From: Neisseria sp.
GTDB taxonomy: Bacteria; Pseudomonadota; Gammaproteobacteria; Burkholderiales; Neisseriaceae
Assembly: GCF_030523955.1 (NCBI RefSeq)
Contig: NZ_JAUNHL010000011.1
Span: 1-58,616, forward strand
Direction of reading: 5' to 3'
DNA length: 58,616 nucleotides
In this document: one piece after another, positions 9,079 through 16,940 of the stretch
Layout: the number at the start of each line of letters is the position of its first letter
Numbering within the stretch: the first letter of the stretch is position 1
Program-made: the position numbers and the translations under genes
Notes under the pieces: generated by a model
Databases searched by the model: none
What the model was told of the DNA's origin: nothing
Seen by the model: only the letters and a program-made list of their open reading frames with translations

Positions 9079-9660
9079 TTATGCGGCAAAGCGTTTCGCC
9101 ACTTCGTCCCAGTTTACGATTTCCCAGAAACCTTTCAGGTAGTTCGGACGGCTGTTGCGGTAATCGATATAGTAAGCATGTTCCCATACGTCGCAAGTCA
9201 GCAGCGGTTTGTTGTCGGTGGTCAGCGGGGTAGCGGCGTTAGAGGTAGACACCAGATCCAATTCGCCGGACGGCGTTTTCACCAACCATGCCCAACCCGA
9301 ACCGAAAGTACCGGCCGCGCAGGCGTTGAATGCTTCCTGGAATTTTTCGAAGCTGCCCCATTTGGCATCAATTGCAGCAGCCAACTCACCGGAAGGCTTG
9401 CCTTGGCCTTTGGGTGTAAAGCCAAACCAATAGAAAGTGTGGTTCCAAGTTTGCGCCGCGTTATTAAACACACCGCCGGAAGATTTTTTCACAATCTCTT
9501 CCAAAGAAGCGTTTTCAAACTCGGTGCCTTTAATTTGGTTGTTCAAATTGGTGATGTAGGTTTGGTGGTGCTTGCCGTAGTGGTATTCCAGCGTTTCTTT
9601 AGACAGGTGCGGCTCCAGCGCATCCAGAGCATACGGCAGTTCGGGTAATTTGTGTTCCAT
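9079..9660 (-). CDS. sodB: Superoxide dismutase, iron type
   Basis: This enzyme converts superoxide to oxygen and hydrogen peroxide in the cytoplasm. The 193-residue product matches the Fe-SOD length. Metal ligands are visible in EYHYGKHH, in NHTFYWFG, and in [11 protein letters not shown] (Asp and His). The Gln of NNAAQTWNH, rather than a Gln in the later GSGWAW segment, points to the iron subclass. The start at 9660 gives [15 protein letters not shown], with an AGGAG site upstream (the plus strand reads CTCCTG just beyond the start). The gene is single, with its own terminator, and diverges from dnaB. Confidence 0.96.
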   Translation of the reverse strand: MEHKLPELPYALDALEPHLSKETLEYHYGKHHQTYITNLNNQIKGTEFENASLEEIVKKSSGGVFNNAAQTWNHTFYWFGFTPKGQGKPSGELAAAIDAKWGSFEKFQEAFNACAAGTFGSGWAWLVKTPSGELDLVSTSNAATPLTTDNKPLLTCDVWEHAYYIDYRNSRPNYLKGFWEIVNWDEVAKRFAA

Positions 9661-9749
9661 GAATCAACTCCTGTTATGGTGGTGTATTGCTGTTGATACA
9701 GCGCCCTTGATTCTACCTAGTTTGGCCGCAAAAGACCAATAAAACTTAT

Positions 9750-9778
9750 TTTATAAGTAGCAAACGAAAAGTTATAAT
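9750..9778 (+). promoter_or_regulatory. Possible dnaB promoter
   Basis: A perfect TATAAT at 9773-9778 stands 17 bases after TTTATA, a weak -35 hexamer, and about 60 bases before the dnaB start. No experiment supports it. Confidence 0.4.
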
Positions 9779-9840
9779 AAGCGCCTGTGCCCCATCATTC
9801 CGGCACTCGCGCATTCGAATTTAAGAAAGAAACACACACC

Positions 9841-11244
9841 ATGATTGATCCTGCCGATTACGCCGAAGATGCCGAAACCAGCGCGCTGGCGCTGCCGCCG
9901 CACTCAATGGAAGCCGAGCAATCGGTTCTCGGCGGCCTGCTGCTTGAAAACGAAGCATGGGACAGAATCGCCGACGTACTGGGCAGCGAAGACTTCTACC
10001 GCCACGAACACCGGCTGATTTTCCGCAGCATCGCCTCCCTCATCAACGAAAACCGGCCTGCCGACATCATCACTGTACAAGAGGCGCTGGCCGGCAAAGA
10101 CGAGCTCGATGCCGCGGGCGGTTTCAATTATCTGGTTACCCTCGCACAAAACACCCCGTCGGCCGCCAACATCCGCCGTTATGCCGAAATCGTGCGCGAG
10201 CGCTCGATAATGCGCCAACTCGCACAAGTAGGCACCGACATCGCCCGCAACGCCTATAACCCGCAAGGGCGTGATGCGGCGCAACTGCTCGACGAAGCGG
10301 AAAACAAAGTTTTCCAAATCGCCGAGAGTACCAGCAAAGCCAAACAAGGCTTTATGAACATGCCCGACTTATTGCGCGAAGTAGTCAACCGCATCGATAT
10401 GCTGTACCAACGCGACAACCCCGATGGCGTCACCGGCGTGGCCACCGGTTTTATCGATCTCGACAAAAAAACCTCCGGCCTGCAGCCGGGCGATTTGATT
10501 ATCGTCGCCGGCCGCCCGTCGATGGGGAAAACCGCTTTTTCCATCAATATTGCGGAACATGTGGCGGTTGAAGGAAAATTGCCGGTAGCCGTTTTTTCCA
10601 TGGAAATGGGCGGTGCACAACTGGTTATGCGTATGCTGGGCTCCATCGGCCGCCTCGACCAGAGCGTACTGAAAACCGGCTTGCTGAAAGACGAACACTG
10701 GGGCCGTTTGAGTGATGCAGTAAACAAACTTTCCGAAGCGCCGATGTTTATCGATGAAACCCCCGGCCTTACCTCATTGGAATTGCGCGCCCGCGCCCGC
10801 CGTTTGGCCCGCCAATTCGGCGGCAAACTCGGCCTGATCGTCATCGACTACCTGCAACTGATGTCAGGCTCCGGCCGTAGCGACAACCGAGCTTCCGAAT
10901 TGGGCGAAATTTCCCGCTCGCTCAAAGGCTTGGCGAAAGAATTACAAGTACCCATCATTGCGCTGTCGCAATTGAGCCGTACCGTCGAATCGCGTACCGA
11001 CAAACGCCCGATGATGTCCGATTTGCGCGAATCCGGCGCCATCGAACAAGATGCCGACCTGATTATGTTTATGTACCGCGACGAATACTACAATGCCGAA
11101 TCCCCGTTCAAAGGCATGGCAGAATGTATCATCGGCAAAAACCGTAACGGCCCCACCGGAAAAGTGGTATTAACCTGGATGGGCCAGTTCACCAAATTTG
11201 ATAATGCCGCCTACATCCCCGACGGCATGATGATGGAAGATTAA
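9841..11244 (+). CDS. dnaB: Replicative DNA helicase
   Basis: This hexameric helicase unwinds DNA 5' to 3' ahead of the replisome. The 467-residue product has the N-terminal DnaB domain (ALPPHSMEAEQSVLGGLLLEN), then the RecA-like ATPase domain with Walker A GRPSMGKTAF near residues 223-232, Walker B in LIVIDYLQLM, and the conserved SDLRESGAIEQDAD near the C-terminus. The start at ATG 9841 matches neisserial relatives; a GTG at 9787 would add 18 unrelated residues. The minor-pilin genes follow in the same orientation after 211 bases that contain a single DUS at 11388-11399, as in other Neisseria. Confidence 0.97.
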   Translation: MIDPADYAEDAETSALALPPHSMEAEQSVLGGLLLENEAWDRIADVLGSEDFYRHEHRLIFRSIASLINENRPADIITVQEALAGKDELDAAGGFNYLVTLAQNTPSAANIRRYAEIVRERSIMRQLAQVGTDIARNAYNPQGRDAAQLLDEAENKVFQIAESTSKAKQGFMNMPDLLREVVNRIDMLYQRDNPDGVTGVATGFIDLDKKTSGLQPGDLIIVAGRPSMGKTAFSINIAEHVAVEGKLPVAVFSMEMGGAQLVMRMLGSIGRLDQSVLKTGLLKDEHWGRLSDAVNKLSEAPMFIDETPGLTSLELRARARRLARQFGGKLGLIVIDYLQLMSGSGRSDNRASELGEISRSLKGLAKELQVPIIALSQLSRTVESRTDKRPMMSDLRESGAIEQDADLIMFMYRDEYYNAESPFKGMAECIIGKNRNGPTGKVVLTWMGQFTKFDNAAYIPDGMMMED

Positions 11245-11455
11245 GACAAATCTTAATGCGAATATCGTAAATATAGGAAAAATTCAGCTGTAATCGCTTA
11301 CCCTAAAGCACTATCGATTACAATAGCAAAAATTTAATAACGAATAAGTACTGCCCCGAAGTTTGTTCTGCTGCAAATCCCAGTATTTTCAGACAGGCAT
11401 TTAACCATCAGACGCATACTTATCACATTGCCCTCCAAAACGTTAGGTATTACTC

Positions 11456-12112
11456 ATGTCTCTCCCACCGCATAAACCGCAAGGGTTCACATTGGTCGAA
11501 CTATTGCTGGTTCTCGCGATAGCCGGCATCATGGCCGCCATCGCCTATCCTACCATGAGCGACTGGTTGGCTTACCGTCGCGTCTCCGCCAAAAGCGAGC
11601 AACTGATTAATTTACTGCGGCTTGCGCGCGCGGAATCCGTTCGCCTCAATCTTCCCGTTTATGTTTGCCCGGTTGACATCGCCAATAACGGCAAATCCAA
11701 CAATTATTGTTCTACTTCAAATACGGAAGGCTACGCGGCCTTTGCCGACCGCAACGGCGATCAAAAATTCGAAGAAGGCAAAGATTTGCCCTTGCGCACC
11801 GCTATTCTGAATACAGCGGGCCAATCGAACATCGAATTTTCACTGCGCAACACCAATACCACCGCCTTGGCTTTTCGCCCGGACGGATCATTCTATCGCG
11901 CCACCAGCAGTAACGGCATCATCACAACCACTCGCGCCGACAGCAAAATCAAAATCACGCTAACCGATAAAAACGGCGGCGATGCCAAAGCACGGCGTGC
12001 GGTGGTTCTACTGTTGGACAACAGTGGCCGGGTAACTTCTTGTGCACGCGACAAAGTCAGAAGCACCAGCGGCGAATGCGCTTACGCTACTTCCACCTCA
12101 ACCAAACCTTAA
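11456..12112 (+). CDS. pilH: Type IV minor pilin, FimT/GspH-like
   Basis: The 218-residue prepilin has a short leader ending PQG, processed before Phe, followed by the hydrophobic pilin helix FTLVELLLVLAIAGIMAAIAYP with the conserved Glu5. The globular part has four cysteines and a GspH/FimT-like layout. As in other Neisseria, it is the first of five minor-pilin genes downstream of dnaB. These proteins prime pilus assembly in the inner membrane and counter PilT-driven retraction. The symbol is assigned by position and type. The leader is processed by PilD, which is not in this window. Confidence 0.88.
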   Translation: MSLPPHKPQGFTLVELLLVLAIAGIMAAIAYPTMSDWLAYRRVSAKSEQLINLLRLARAESVRLNLPVYVCPVDIANNGKSNNYCSTSNTEGYAAFADRNGDQKFEEGKDLPLRTAILNTAGQSNIEFSLRNTNTTALAFRPDGSFYRATSSNGIITTTRADSKIKITLTDKNGGDAKARRAVVLLLDNSGRVTSCARDKVRSTSGECAYATSTSTKP

Positions 12113-12151
12113 ACCTCTCCGACATGTTCAACCCCATGCAGAGTATTTATA

Positions 12152-12796
12152 ATGAATAAAATAAAAAAACATTGCGCGGTACCCTTTGCCCACCCATCCC
12201 GCCATTTCCCCGTCGCCCAACAACACGGCATGACCATCATCGAAGTTCTGGTTTCCATGCTGATTCTAGGCTTGGGCGTATTGGTTTTGCTCGCCACCCA
12301 GTTGCGCACCGCAGCCGGCGTACGCGAAGCCGAACAGCAAACCATCGTTTCCCAAGAAGTCCAAAACCTGATCGAAGGCATGTTGGCCAATCCCACTTTA
12401 AGTGCGGATAACACTTCAGGATCAACAGGCTGGACCAAGAAAAGCTATGCCGCTTATATCAATAGAAACAATTCCAGCGGTACCATTTCTGCAAGCAGTA
12501 CCTCCATGAGCAAACAAGCGCTGGCCGACGCACAGATTAATGAATTCAGACAGGCCTTAACTAGCAGAATGCCCAACACCCATATCAATTCAACCATCTG
12601 TGTAGATTCTAGCGGCGCCGCACCCACTGCTACCGGCACGAACATTGCTTGGAATTGCGACAACAACGGCTCGACTACCATGGTTAAGGTTATCTGGCAG
12701 GTTGCTACCGATAAAGGAAACAACAACAACGCCAGCGGCATCACAATGAACGGTGACAGGGCGGTTTACACCTATCAAGCGCGAATTACGGATTAA
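12152..12796 (+). CDS. pilI: Type IV minor pilin, PilV-like
   Basis: The 214-residue prepilin has a long, basic, His-rich leader ending in Gly26, followed by MTIIEVLVSMLILGLGVLVLLATQL, which carries Glu5. The first mature residue is Met, typical of PilV/PilI proteins. Two cysteines lie in the C-terminal half. It is the second gene of the cluster, 39 bases after pilH. A DUS variant (TTCAGACAGGCC at 12544-12555) lies in frame. It is inferred to be part of the initiation complex at the pilus tip. Confidence 0.87.
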   Translation: MNKIKKHCAVPFAHPSRHFPVAQQHGMTIIEVLVSMLILGLGVLVLLATQLRTAAGVREAEQQTIVSQEVQNLIEGMLANPTLSADNTSGSTGWTKKSYAAYINRNNSSGTISASSTSMSKQALADAQINEFRQALTSRMPNTHINSTICVDSSGAAPTATGTNIAWNCDNNGSTTMVKVIWQVATDKGNNNNASGITMNGDRAVYTYQARITD

Positions 12797-12803
12797 TAAT
12801 GAT

Positions 12804-13880
12804 ATGAAACGCAACACACATTCCCAAAAACGTTTTTACCACTCGACCTATCAACAAAAACCGCAAGGTTTCTCGGTTATCGAATTTTTAGTGGCCAGCT
12901 TGTTGAGCATGATTGTGCTGGTAGCAGTAGGATCCGGTTATTATGCCGCGCGCAAGGTCAATGACGTTGCCGGCGGCAGGCTAAATATCCAGCAAGATAT
13001 CCGCAATACAGCCAATATGATTGTCCGCGACTCCCGTATGGCCGGCAGCTTCGGCTGTTTTAATCTCAATAACAGCAGCGGCACAATCACCCAAACCACC
13101 CCTGCCAGCGCCGCTACCAATCCGGCGTTATCCCTACGCTTTAGCAGCGGCAGTAATACCTTTGAAGAAGGCGTGAAATCTGTTGCCCAAGCCAACTTCG
13201 GCACAACCGGTATTTCCGACTTCACTCCCAATTCGGAAGCCATAATTTTCCAATACGGCGTCGGCTCGCCTACCGTAAGCAATCTGACTACCGATTCGGT
13301 TTCCATCAATACCGATAGCGACACCAGCGAATTGTCCAATGGTTCGCCAATAATCGTTAGCAGTTGCGATGTTTTGGATCAGGTTTATGCCGGCACCACT
13401 TCAACTACTTCCGGTACAGCCACTTTTAGCGGCCTAACTTTAAGCAGCAGCCAGAAACTCGCCGAAGTAATGGTTTTGCGCTATGTGGTTAATCTGTATG
13501 TAGTCGGTACGCCCAACGGTGGCGAACAAGGTTTATACCGCTTCCAATTGCAACCCAATGGCAGCTGGACGGATCCCCAGCTGTTGATCGGCGGTATTAA
13601 CTCAATGAATGTTTTATACGGTTATGTAAACGGCTGCCCTACCATTGATAGCTCGGTCGCCTCTTCCACCCAAGAAGAAACCTTCTCGTTTTTCAGCAGC
13701 CTGCAACCTACCGACCGTAGCCGGCCTTTGGCTTCCATCCGTTTGCAATTAAATGGCAACACCATTGATGCACGCGAAAAAGTCAACGCTTCAGCCAGTG
13801 CCGGCCAAGTATTTATCTATAATATTAACGCAAACATTCGCGGAGGAAACCTATGCGCAGACCGCAGCATCAGCCAATAA
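12804..13880 (+). CDS. pilJ: Type IV minor pilin, PilW-like
   Basis: The 358-residue prepilin has a basic leader ending KPQG, then FSVIEFLVASLLSMIVLVAVG with Glu5. The large globular domain, rich in Ser, Thr and Gly, is typical of PilW/PilJ. The ATG at 12804 is preferred over 12753 because it gives a leader of ordinary length and starts 7 bases after the pilI stop. The C-terminus overlaps the start of pilK, so the genes are probably translationally coupled. Confidence 0.87.
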   Translation: MKRNTHSQKRFYHSTYQQKPQGFSVIEFLVASLLSMIVLVAVGSGYYAARKVNDVAGGRLNIQQDIRNTANMIVRDSRMAGSFGCFNLNNSSGTITQTTPASAATNPALSLRFSSGSNTFEEGVKSVAQANFGTTGISDFTPNSEAIIFQYGVGSPTVSNLTTDSVSINTDSDTSELSNGSPIIVSSCDVLDQVYAGTTSTTSGTATFSGLTLSSSQKLAEVMVLRYVVNLYVVGTPNGGEQGLYRFQLQPNGSWTDPQLLIGGINSMNVLYGYVNGCPTIDSSVASSTQEETFSFFSSLQPTDRSRPLASIRLQLNGNTIDAREKVNASASAGQVFIYNINANIRGGNLCADRSISQ

Positions 13881-14425
13881 TGAACGCTCTGCCCAACGGG
13901 CAACGTGGCTTCTCACTTTTTATCGTATTGATCGTGATGATCATCATCGCATTTTTGGCTGTTGCCGCTACCCAAACCTATAATACCGAATTGCGTATCA
14001 GCAGTAATGATGCCGACCGGAAAATGGCAATGGCGACTGCCGAGGCGGCACTGCGCCAGGGGGAAAGTGATATTGCTTCCTTTACCAACCCAACCTTCAC
14101 CGTCGATTGCACCGACGGTTTATGTAGCCAAGCCCGTCAGAACACTACTACCGTGGGTACCAATGAAGGCACGCTAACGATTGAAGGTGGATCCAATGAC
14201 AATGCTTGGACCCGCTTGTGTAATAACGCATCCTGTCTGGAAAATAACGGACGTACTTACACTACCGCCGGTGCAGCTAAAAATGCACGTTATATTATTG
14301 AATACATAAACAATACCAGTGGTCTTAACGGTAACACCTTGCTGTTCCGCGTCACCGCACGCGCTTGGGGGCAGAATGAAAATACCGTGGTAACCGTGCA
14401 GTCTTATGTAGAGTCCGTCAGGTAA
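13853..14425 (+). CDS. pilK: Type IV minor pilin, PilX (Pseudomonas)-like
   Basis: The 190-residue prepilin has a leader ending QRG, then FSLFIVLIVMIIIAFLAVAATQ. Residue 5 of the mature helix is Ile or Val rather than Glu, as is usual for PilK/GspK-type tip subunits. The start at 13853 is chosen because of the strong GGAGG site 6 to 7 bases upstream. It overlaps the end of pilJ by 28 bases. A second in-frame ATG at 13880 overlaps the pilJ stop and lacks such a site. Confidence 0.85.
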   Translation: MRRPQHQPIMNALPNGQRGFSLFIVLIVMIIIAFLAVAATQTYNTELRISSNDADRKMAMATAEAALRQGESDIASFTNPTFTVDCTDGLCSQARQNTTTVGTNEGTLTIEGGSNDNAWTRLCNNASCLENNGRTYTTAGAAKNARYIIEYINNTSGLNGNTLLFRVTARAWGQNENTVVTVQSYVESVR

Positions 14426-14438
14426 GGTGGTTACACTT

Positions 14439-14927
14439 ATGAAATCAAACATCCCTATTATCCAACGCGGCTTTACGCTGGTTGAAATGATGATAGTTGT
14501 CGCCATCGTTGCCATTTTGGCCGTTATCGCCCTGCCTTCTTACGAGCGTTACATCGAACGCGGCGATGCCACCGAAGCCAAAGCCGAAATTTTGAAAGTA
14601 CAAAGCATCCTAACTCAAGAGCGTTTGCGCAACCCCGCGCATGATTTGTCTACAGCATCCGGCATTCGGACCAGAATTGCGGCAACCGGCGCCAGCGAAA
14701 TTAGTTTGAGCAAAAATGTAGCGGAAAAATATGAACTCGGCGTAGGCGGTAGCGATGATGCGCCGGTTCTCACCTTAACACCGCGCTCGAAATATGCTTC
14801 CAGCCGTACACTCGGCGCCCGTGTCGATCTGTTCTCCAACGCGTTTATCTGCGCAGACAGCACAGCTACCCGCGCCACTAATGTTGACAGTACTAAATGC
14901 AAAGCAACCGCCACCGGCCTGAATTAA
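14439..14927 (+). CDS. pilX: Type IV minor pilin, PilE/PilX-like
   Basis: The 162-residue prepilin has a short leader ending QRG, then FTLVEMMIVVAIVAILAVIALPSYERYIERGDATEAK, a classical PilE-like helix with Glu5. Two cysteines near the C-terminus (ICADS and KCKAT) can form the D-region disulfide. Its place as the fifth gene corresponds to pilX of meningococci and pilL of gonococci, where it affects aggregation and adhesion. ATG 14439 is preferred over GTG 14427 because of the AAGGTGG site. A DUS-pair terminator follows within 20 bases and ends the cluster. Confidence 0.85.
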   Translation: MKSNIPIIQRGFTLVEMMIVVAIVAILAVIALPSYERYIERGDATEAKAEILKVQSILTQERLRNPAHDLSTASGIRTRIAATGASEISLSKNVAEKYELGVGGSDDAPVLTLTPRSKYASSRTLGARVDLFSNAFICADSTATRATNVDSTKCKATATGLN

Positions 14928-14943
14928 ATGCATCGTAGCAACT

Positions 14944-14974
14944 ATGCCTGTCTGAAAGCCTTTCAGACAGGCAT
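14944..14974 (+). terminator. Minor-pilin cluster terminator, inverted DUS pair
   Basis: Facing DUS at 14945-14956 and 14962-14973 with a 5-base loop, followed by TTTTATTTAT, directly after the last pilin gene. Confidence 0.8.
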
Positions 14975-14985
14975 TTTATTTATAG

Positions 14986-14991
14986 TATAAT
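14986..14991 (+). promoter_or_regulatory. Possible -10 box for the downstream RNA and prmB
   Basis: A perfect TATAAT lies just beyond the pilin terminator, about 195 bases before prmB. The region 17 bases upstream gives no good -35 match because it falls inside the DUS stem. Transcription would start near 14998. Confidence 0.4.
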
Positions 14992-15013
14992 CGCCGGATT
15001 CTTCCTGTCGAAC

Positions 15014-15161
15014 AGAGTCTATAGTTAAACCACAACGTTAACCATTCCGTCGCAACCGGGCTTACCGCGAGTATCTTAAGCTTAAATAGCAATGGAGATA
15101 TCCAGGCTAAGCCCAAGCATAACGAGTGTGGTCGTAAGTCGATTGACTATATATGATCTCT
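15014..15161 (+). ncRNA. Candidate structured RNA (stand-alone RNA or prmB leader)
   Basis: The sequence folds by hand into one long interrupted hairpin: 15014-15019 with 15155-15161, 15020-15026 with 15145-15151, 15030-15034 with 15127-15131, 15036-15039 with 15121-15124, 15058-15064 with 15108-15114, 15072-15077 with 15095-15100, and an apical 15080-15082 with 15088-15090. About 38 base pairs are nested in order. A rod with a large asymmetric internal loop resembles the 6S RNA shape, but I see no sequence match to 6S. No T-rich terminator follows, so it could equally be a prmB leader. Identification is open. Confidence 0.5.
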
Positions 15162-15186
15162 ATTCTTATTACCGTGAAAGAGCCCC

Positions 15187-16092
15187 ATGTATCATTCTCC
15201 CGCCGCCAGCTATTTGCGTACCGTACGCGATGTTTTGCGCTTTGCCGTCAGCGAATTCAACCGTGCCGATCTGTTTTTCGGCCACGGCAGCGACAATGCG
15301 CATGATGAAGCCGCCTATCTGATTTTGCACAGCCTCAATTTGCCGTTAGACCGCCTCGACCCTTATCTGGATGCCGTATTGTTACCGGCAGAGCGTCGTG
15401 ATTTACTTGCAAAAATCCATCGCCGCGTTACCGAGCGGCTGCCGGTCGCCTATTTAACCGGGCAAGCGTGGCAGGGTGATTTTGAATTTTATGTAGATGA
15501 GCGCGTGATTGTGCCCCGCTCGTTTATTTACGAGTTATTGGGAGAAGGGTTGCACCCGTGGATTGAATATGACGAATTGGTACACCGCGCATTAGACTTG
15601 TGCACCGGCAGCGGTTGTCTGGCAGTGCAAATGGCTTATCACTATCCGGATGCCGAAATCGATGCGGTAGACATCAGCCTAGATGCACTGGAAGTGGCTG
15701 CCATCAATGTGGAAAACTATGGTTTGGAAGAACGGGTAAATCTCATCCATACCGATTTATTCGAAGGGCTGGAAGGCACTTATGATTTAATCGTTTCCAA
15801 TCCGCCCTATGTAGACGCCGAATCGGTGGCCGAACTGCCGCCGGAATACCTTCATGAGCCGGAGCTTGCGCTCGGCAGCGGCTTCGACGGTTTGGACGCT
15901 ACCCGACAGATTCTGCTTCATGCCGCCAAATACTTAAACCCCAAAGGTGTGCTGCTGGTAGAAATCGGACACAACCGTGATGCACTGGAACTTGCTTATC
16001 CCGAACTGCCTTTTGTCTGGCTGGAAACCAGTGGCGGCGACGGCTTCGTGTTCTTGTTGACCCGAGAACAGCTACTGGGAGAGGAACCTTAA
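15187..16092 (+). CDS. prmB: Ribosomal protein L3 glutamine methyltransferase
   Basis: This enzyme transfers a methyl group from S-adenosylmethionine to a glutamine side chain of ribosomal protein L3. The 301-residue product has an N-terminal helical domain, then the Rossmann fold with the SAM-binding LDLCTGSGCLAVQ, the acidic DAVDIS, and the catalytic NPPY in IVSNPPYVDAES. Its N-terminal sequence and RVIVPRSFIYELL fit PrmB rather than PrmC. The start at 15187 lies about 190 bases downstream of a possible promoter, leaving a long structured leader. An R2 repeat begins immediately after the stop codon. Confidence 0.93.
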   Translation: MYHSPAASYLRTVRDVLRFAVSEFNRADLFFGHGSDNAHDEAAYLILHSLNLPLDRLDPYLDAVLLPAERRDLLAKIHRRVTERLPVAYLTGQAWQGDFEFYVDERVIVPRSFIYELLGEGLHPWIEYDELVHRALDLCTGSGCLAVQMAYHYPDAEIDAVDISLDALEVAAINVENYGLEERVNLIHTDLFEGLEGTYDLIVSNPPYVDAESVAELPPEYLHEPELALGSGFDGLDATRQILLHAAKYLNPKGVLLVEIGHNRDALELAYPELPFVWLETSGGDGFVFLLTREQLLGEEP

Positions 16093-16093
16093 G

Positions 16094-16271
16094 ACAATTG
16101 ACCAGCGAAGCGGTTTTTTGAGGCAAAAACCGCGTATGCAAGGCAAAAAGTGCAAAAAGGTTGAACACCTTGCAAGCATTTTAGCTTCGCAAGTCCGCTA
16201 CGCTACCTAATGCCGCAGACAGGGAATCTTGACTAAAAATACGCCGTTGCGTTGTGTCGGCAGACCTTAGG
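16094..16271 (-). repeat. Dispersed repeat family R2, copy 2
   Basis: This shares with copy 1 the block GCAAAAACCGCGTATGCAAGG, the block AGGTTGAACACCTTGCAAGC and the CGCCGTTGCGTT end with GGCAGACCTTAGG. It is longer than copy 1, with extra bases near 16182-16206. It starts two bases after the prmB stop codon. Confidence 0.6.
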
Positions 16272-16280
16272 TTAATATCC

Positions 16281-16312
16281 GATAAAAAACCCGCAATTGC
16301 GGGTTTTTTATC
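16281..16312. terminator. Bidirectional terminator between prmB and ybaB
   Basis: A perfect 32-base palindrome: GATAAAAAACCCGCAA pairs with its complement and gives T-runs on both strands. It lies between two genes that converge on it. Confidence 0.85.
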
Positions 16313-16406
16313 GCCAAAAATTGATTTGAGATCAAATTCGGGCGGGAGTTATCAAAATCCTTATCCAGTCATTTGCATAAGCTTTCGATTGAACAAGATT
16401 CCATTA

Positions 16407-16742
16407 TTATTTAAAGAAATCACCAAAACCGGGCGGCAATCCTTGGGTAAACGCACCCATACGTTGGTTGGTAGTCGCTTCTGCCGCATCGCTGGCGGCG
16501 TTAATGGCGGCCAATACCAAATCTTCCAGCATTTCTTTGTCATCCGCCGCTTCGGCAATTAAATCAGGGCTGATTTCCAAGCTTTTTACCACATGATTGC
16601 AGGTCATCACCACTTTAACCAAACCGTTGCCGGCTTCACCGCTAACTTCGGTTTGCGCCAGCTCGGCTTGTGCCTTTTTCATATTTTCCTGCATTTTTTG
16701 GGCTTGCTGCATCAAACCGCCCAAACCGGCTTTTCCAAACAT
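16407..16742 (-). CDS. ybaB: Nucleoid-associated protein, YbaB/EbfC family
   Basis: The 111-residue protein binds DNA as a dimer and is associated with the nucleoid. It begins [21 protein letters not shown], the family N-terminus, and has the conserved GLVKV and [14 protein letters not shown] segments with the TQGLPPGF C-terminal motif. ATG 16742 is used rather than an upstream start because of the family N-terminus and the AAGGAGCAG site before it. It lies downstream of dnaX on the same strand, as in many bacteria, separated by 198 bases with two single DUS (16767 and 16844). recR is not adjacent. Confidence 0.93.
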   Translation of the reverse strand: MFGKAGLGGLMQQAQKMQENMKKAQAELAQTEVSGEAGNGLVKVVMTCNHVVKSLEISPDLIAEAADDKEMLEDLVLAAINAASDAAEATTNQRMGAFTQGLPPGFGDFFK

Positions 16743-16940
16743 AATCTGCTCCTTATCCTGTTTCAATGCCTGTCTGAAAAACAGGCGTTGGGCTAAATTT
16801 TAAAAAGCGCTATTCTAACGGATTTATCCCGCTTTGTATTGCTTTCAGACAGGCATACCCTTGTTTTAGAATACGCCGTATACCGATTAATCAGAACCCC
16901 GGCAAGCCTTGTCTACATCTATTTCACCATCCCATGCGGT

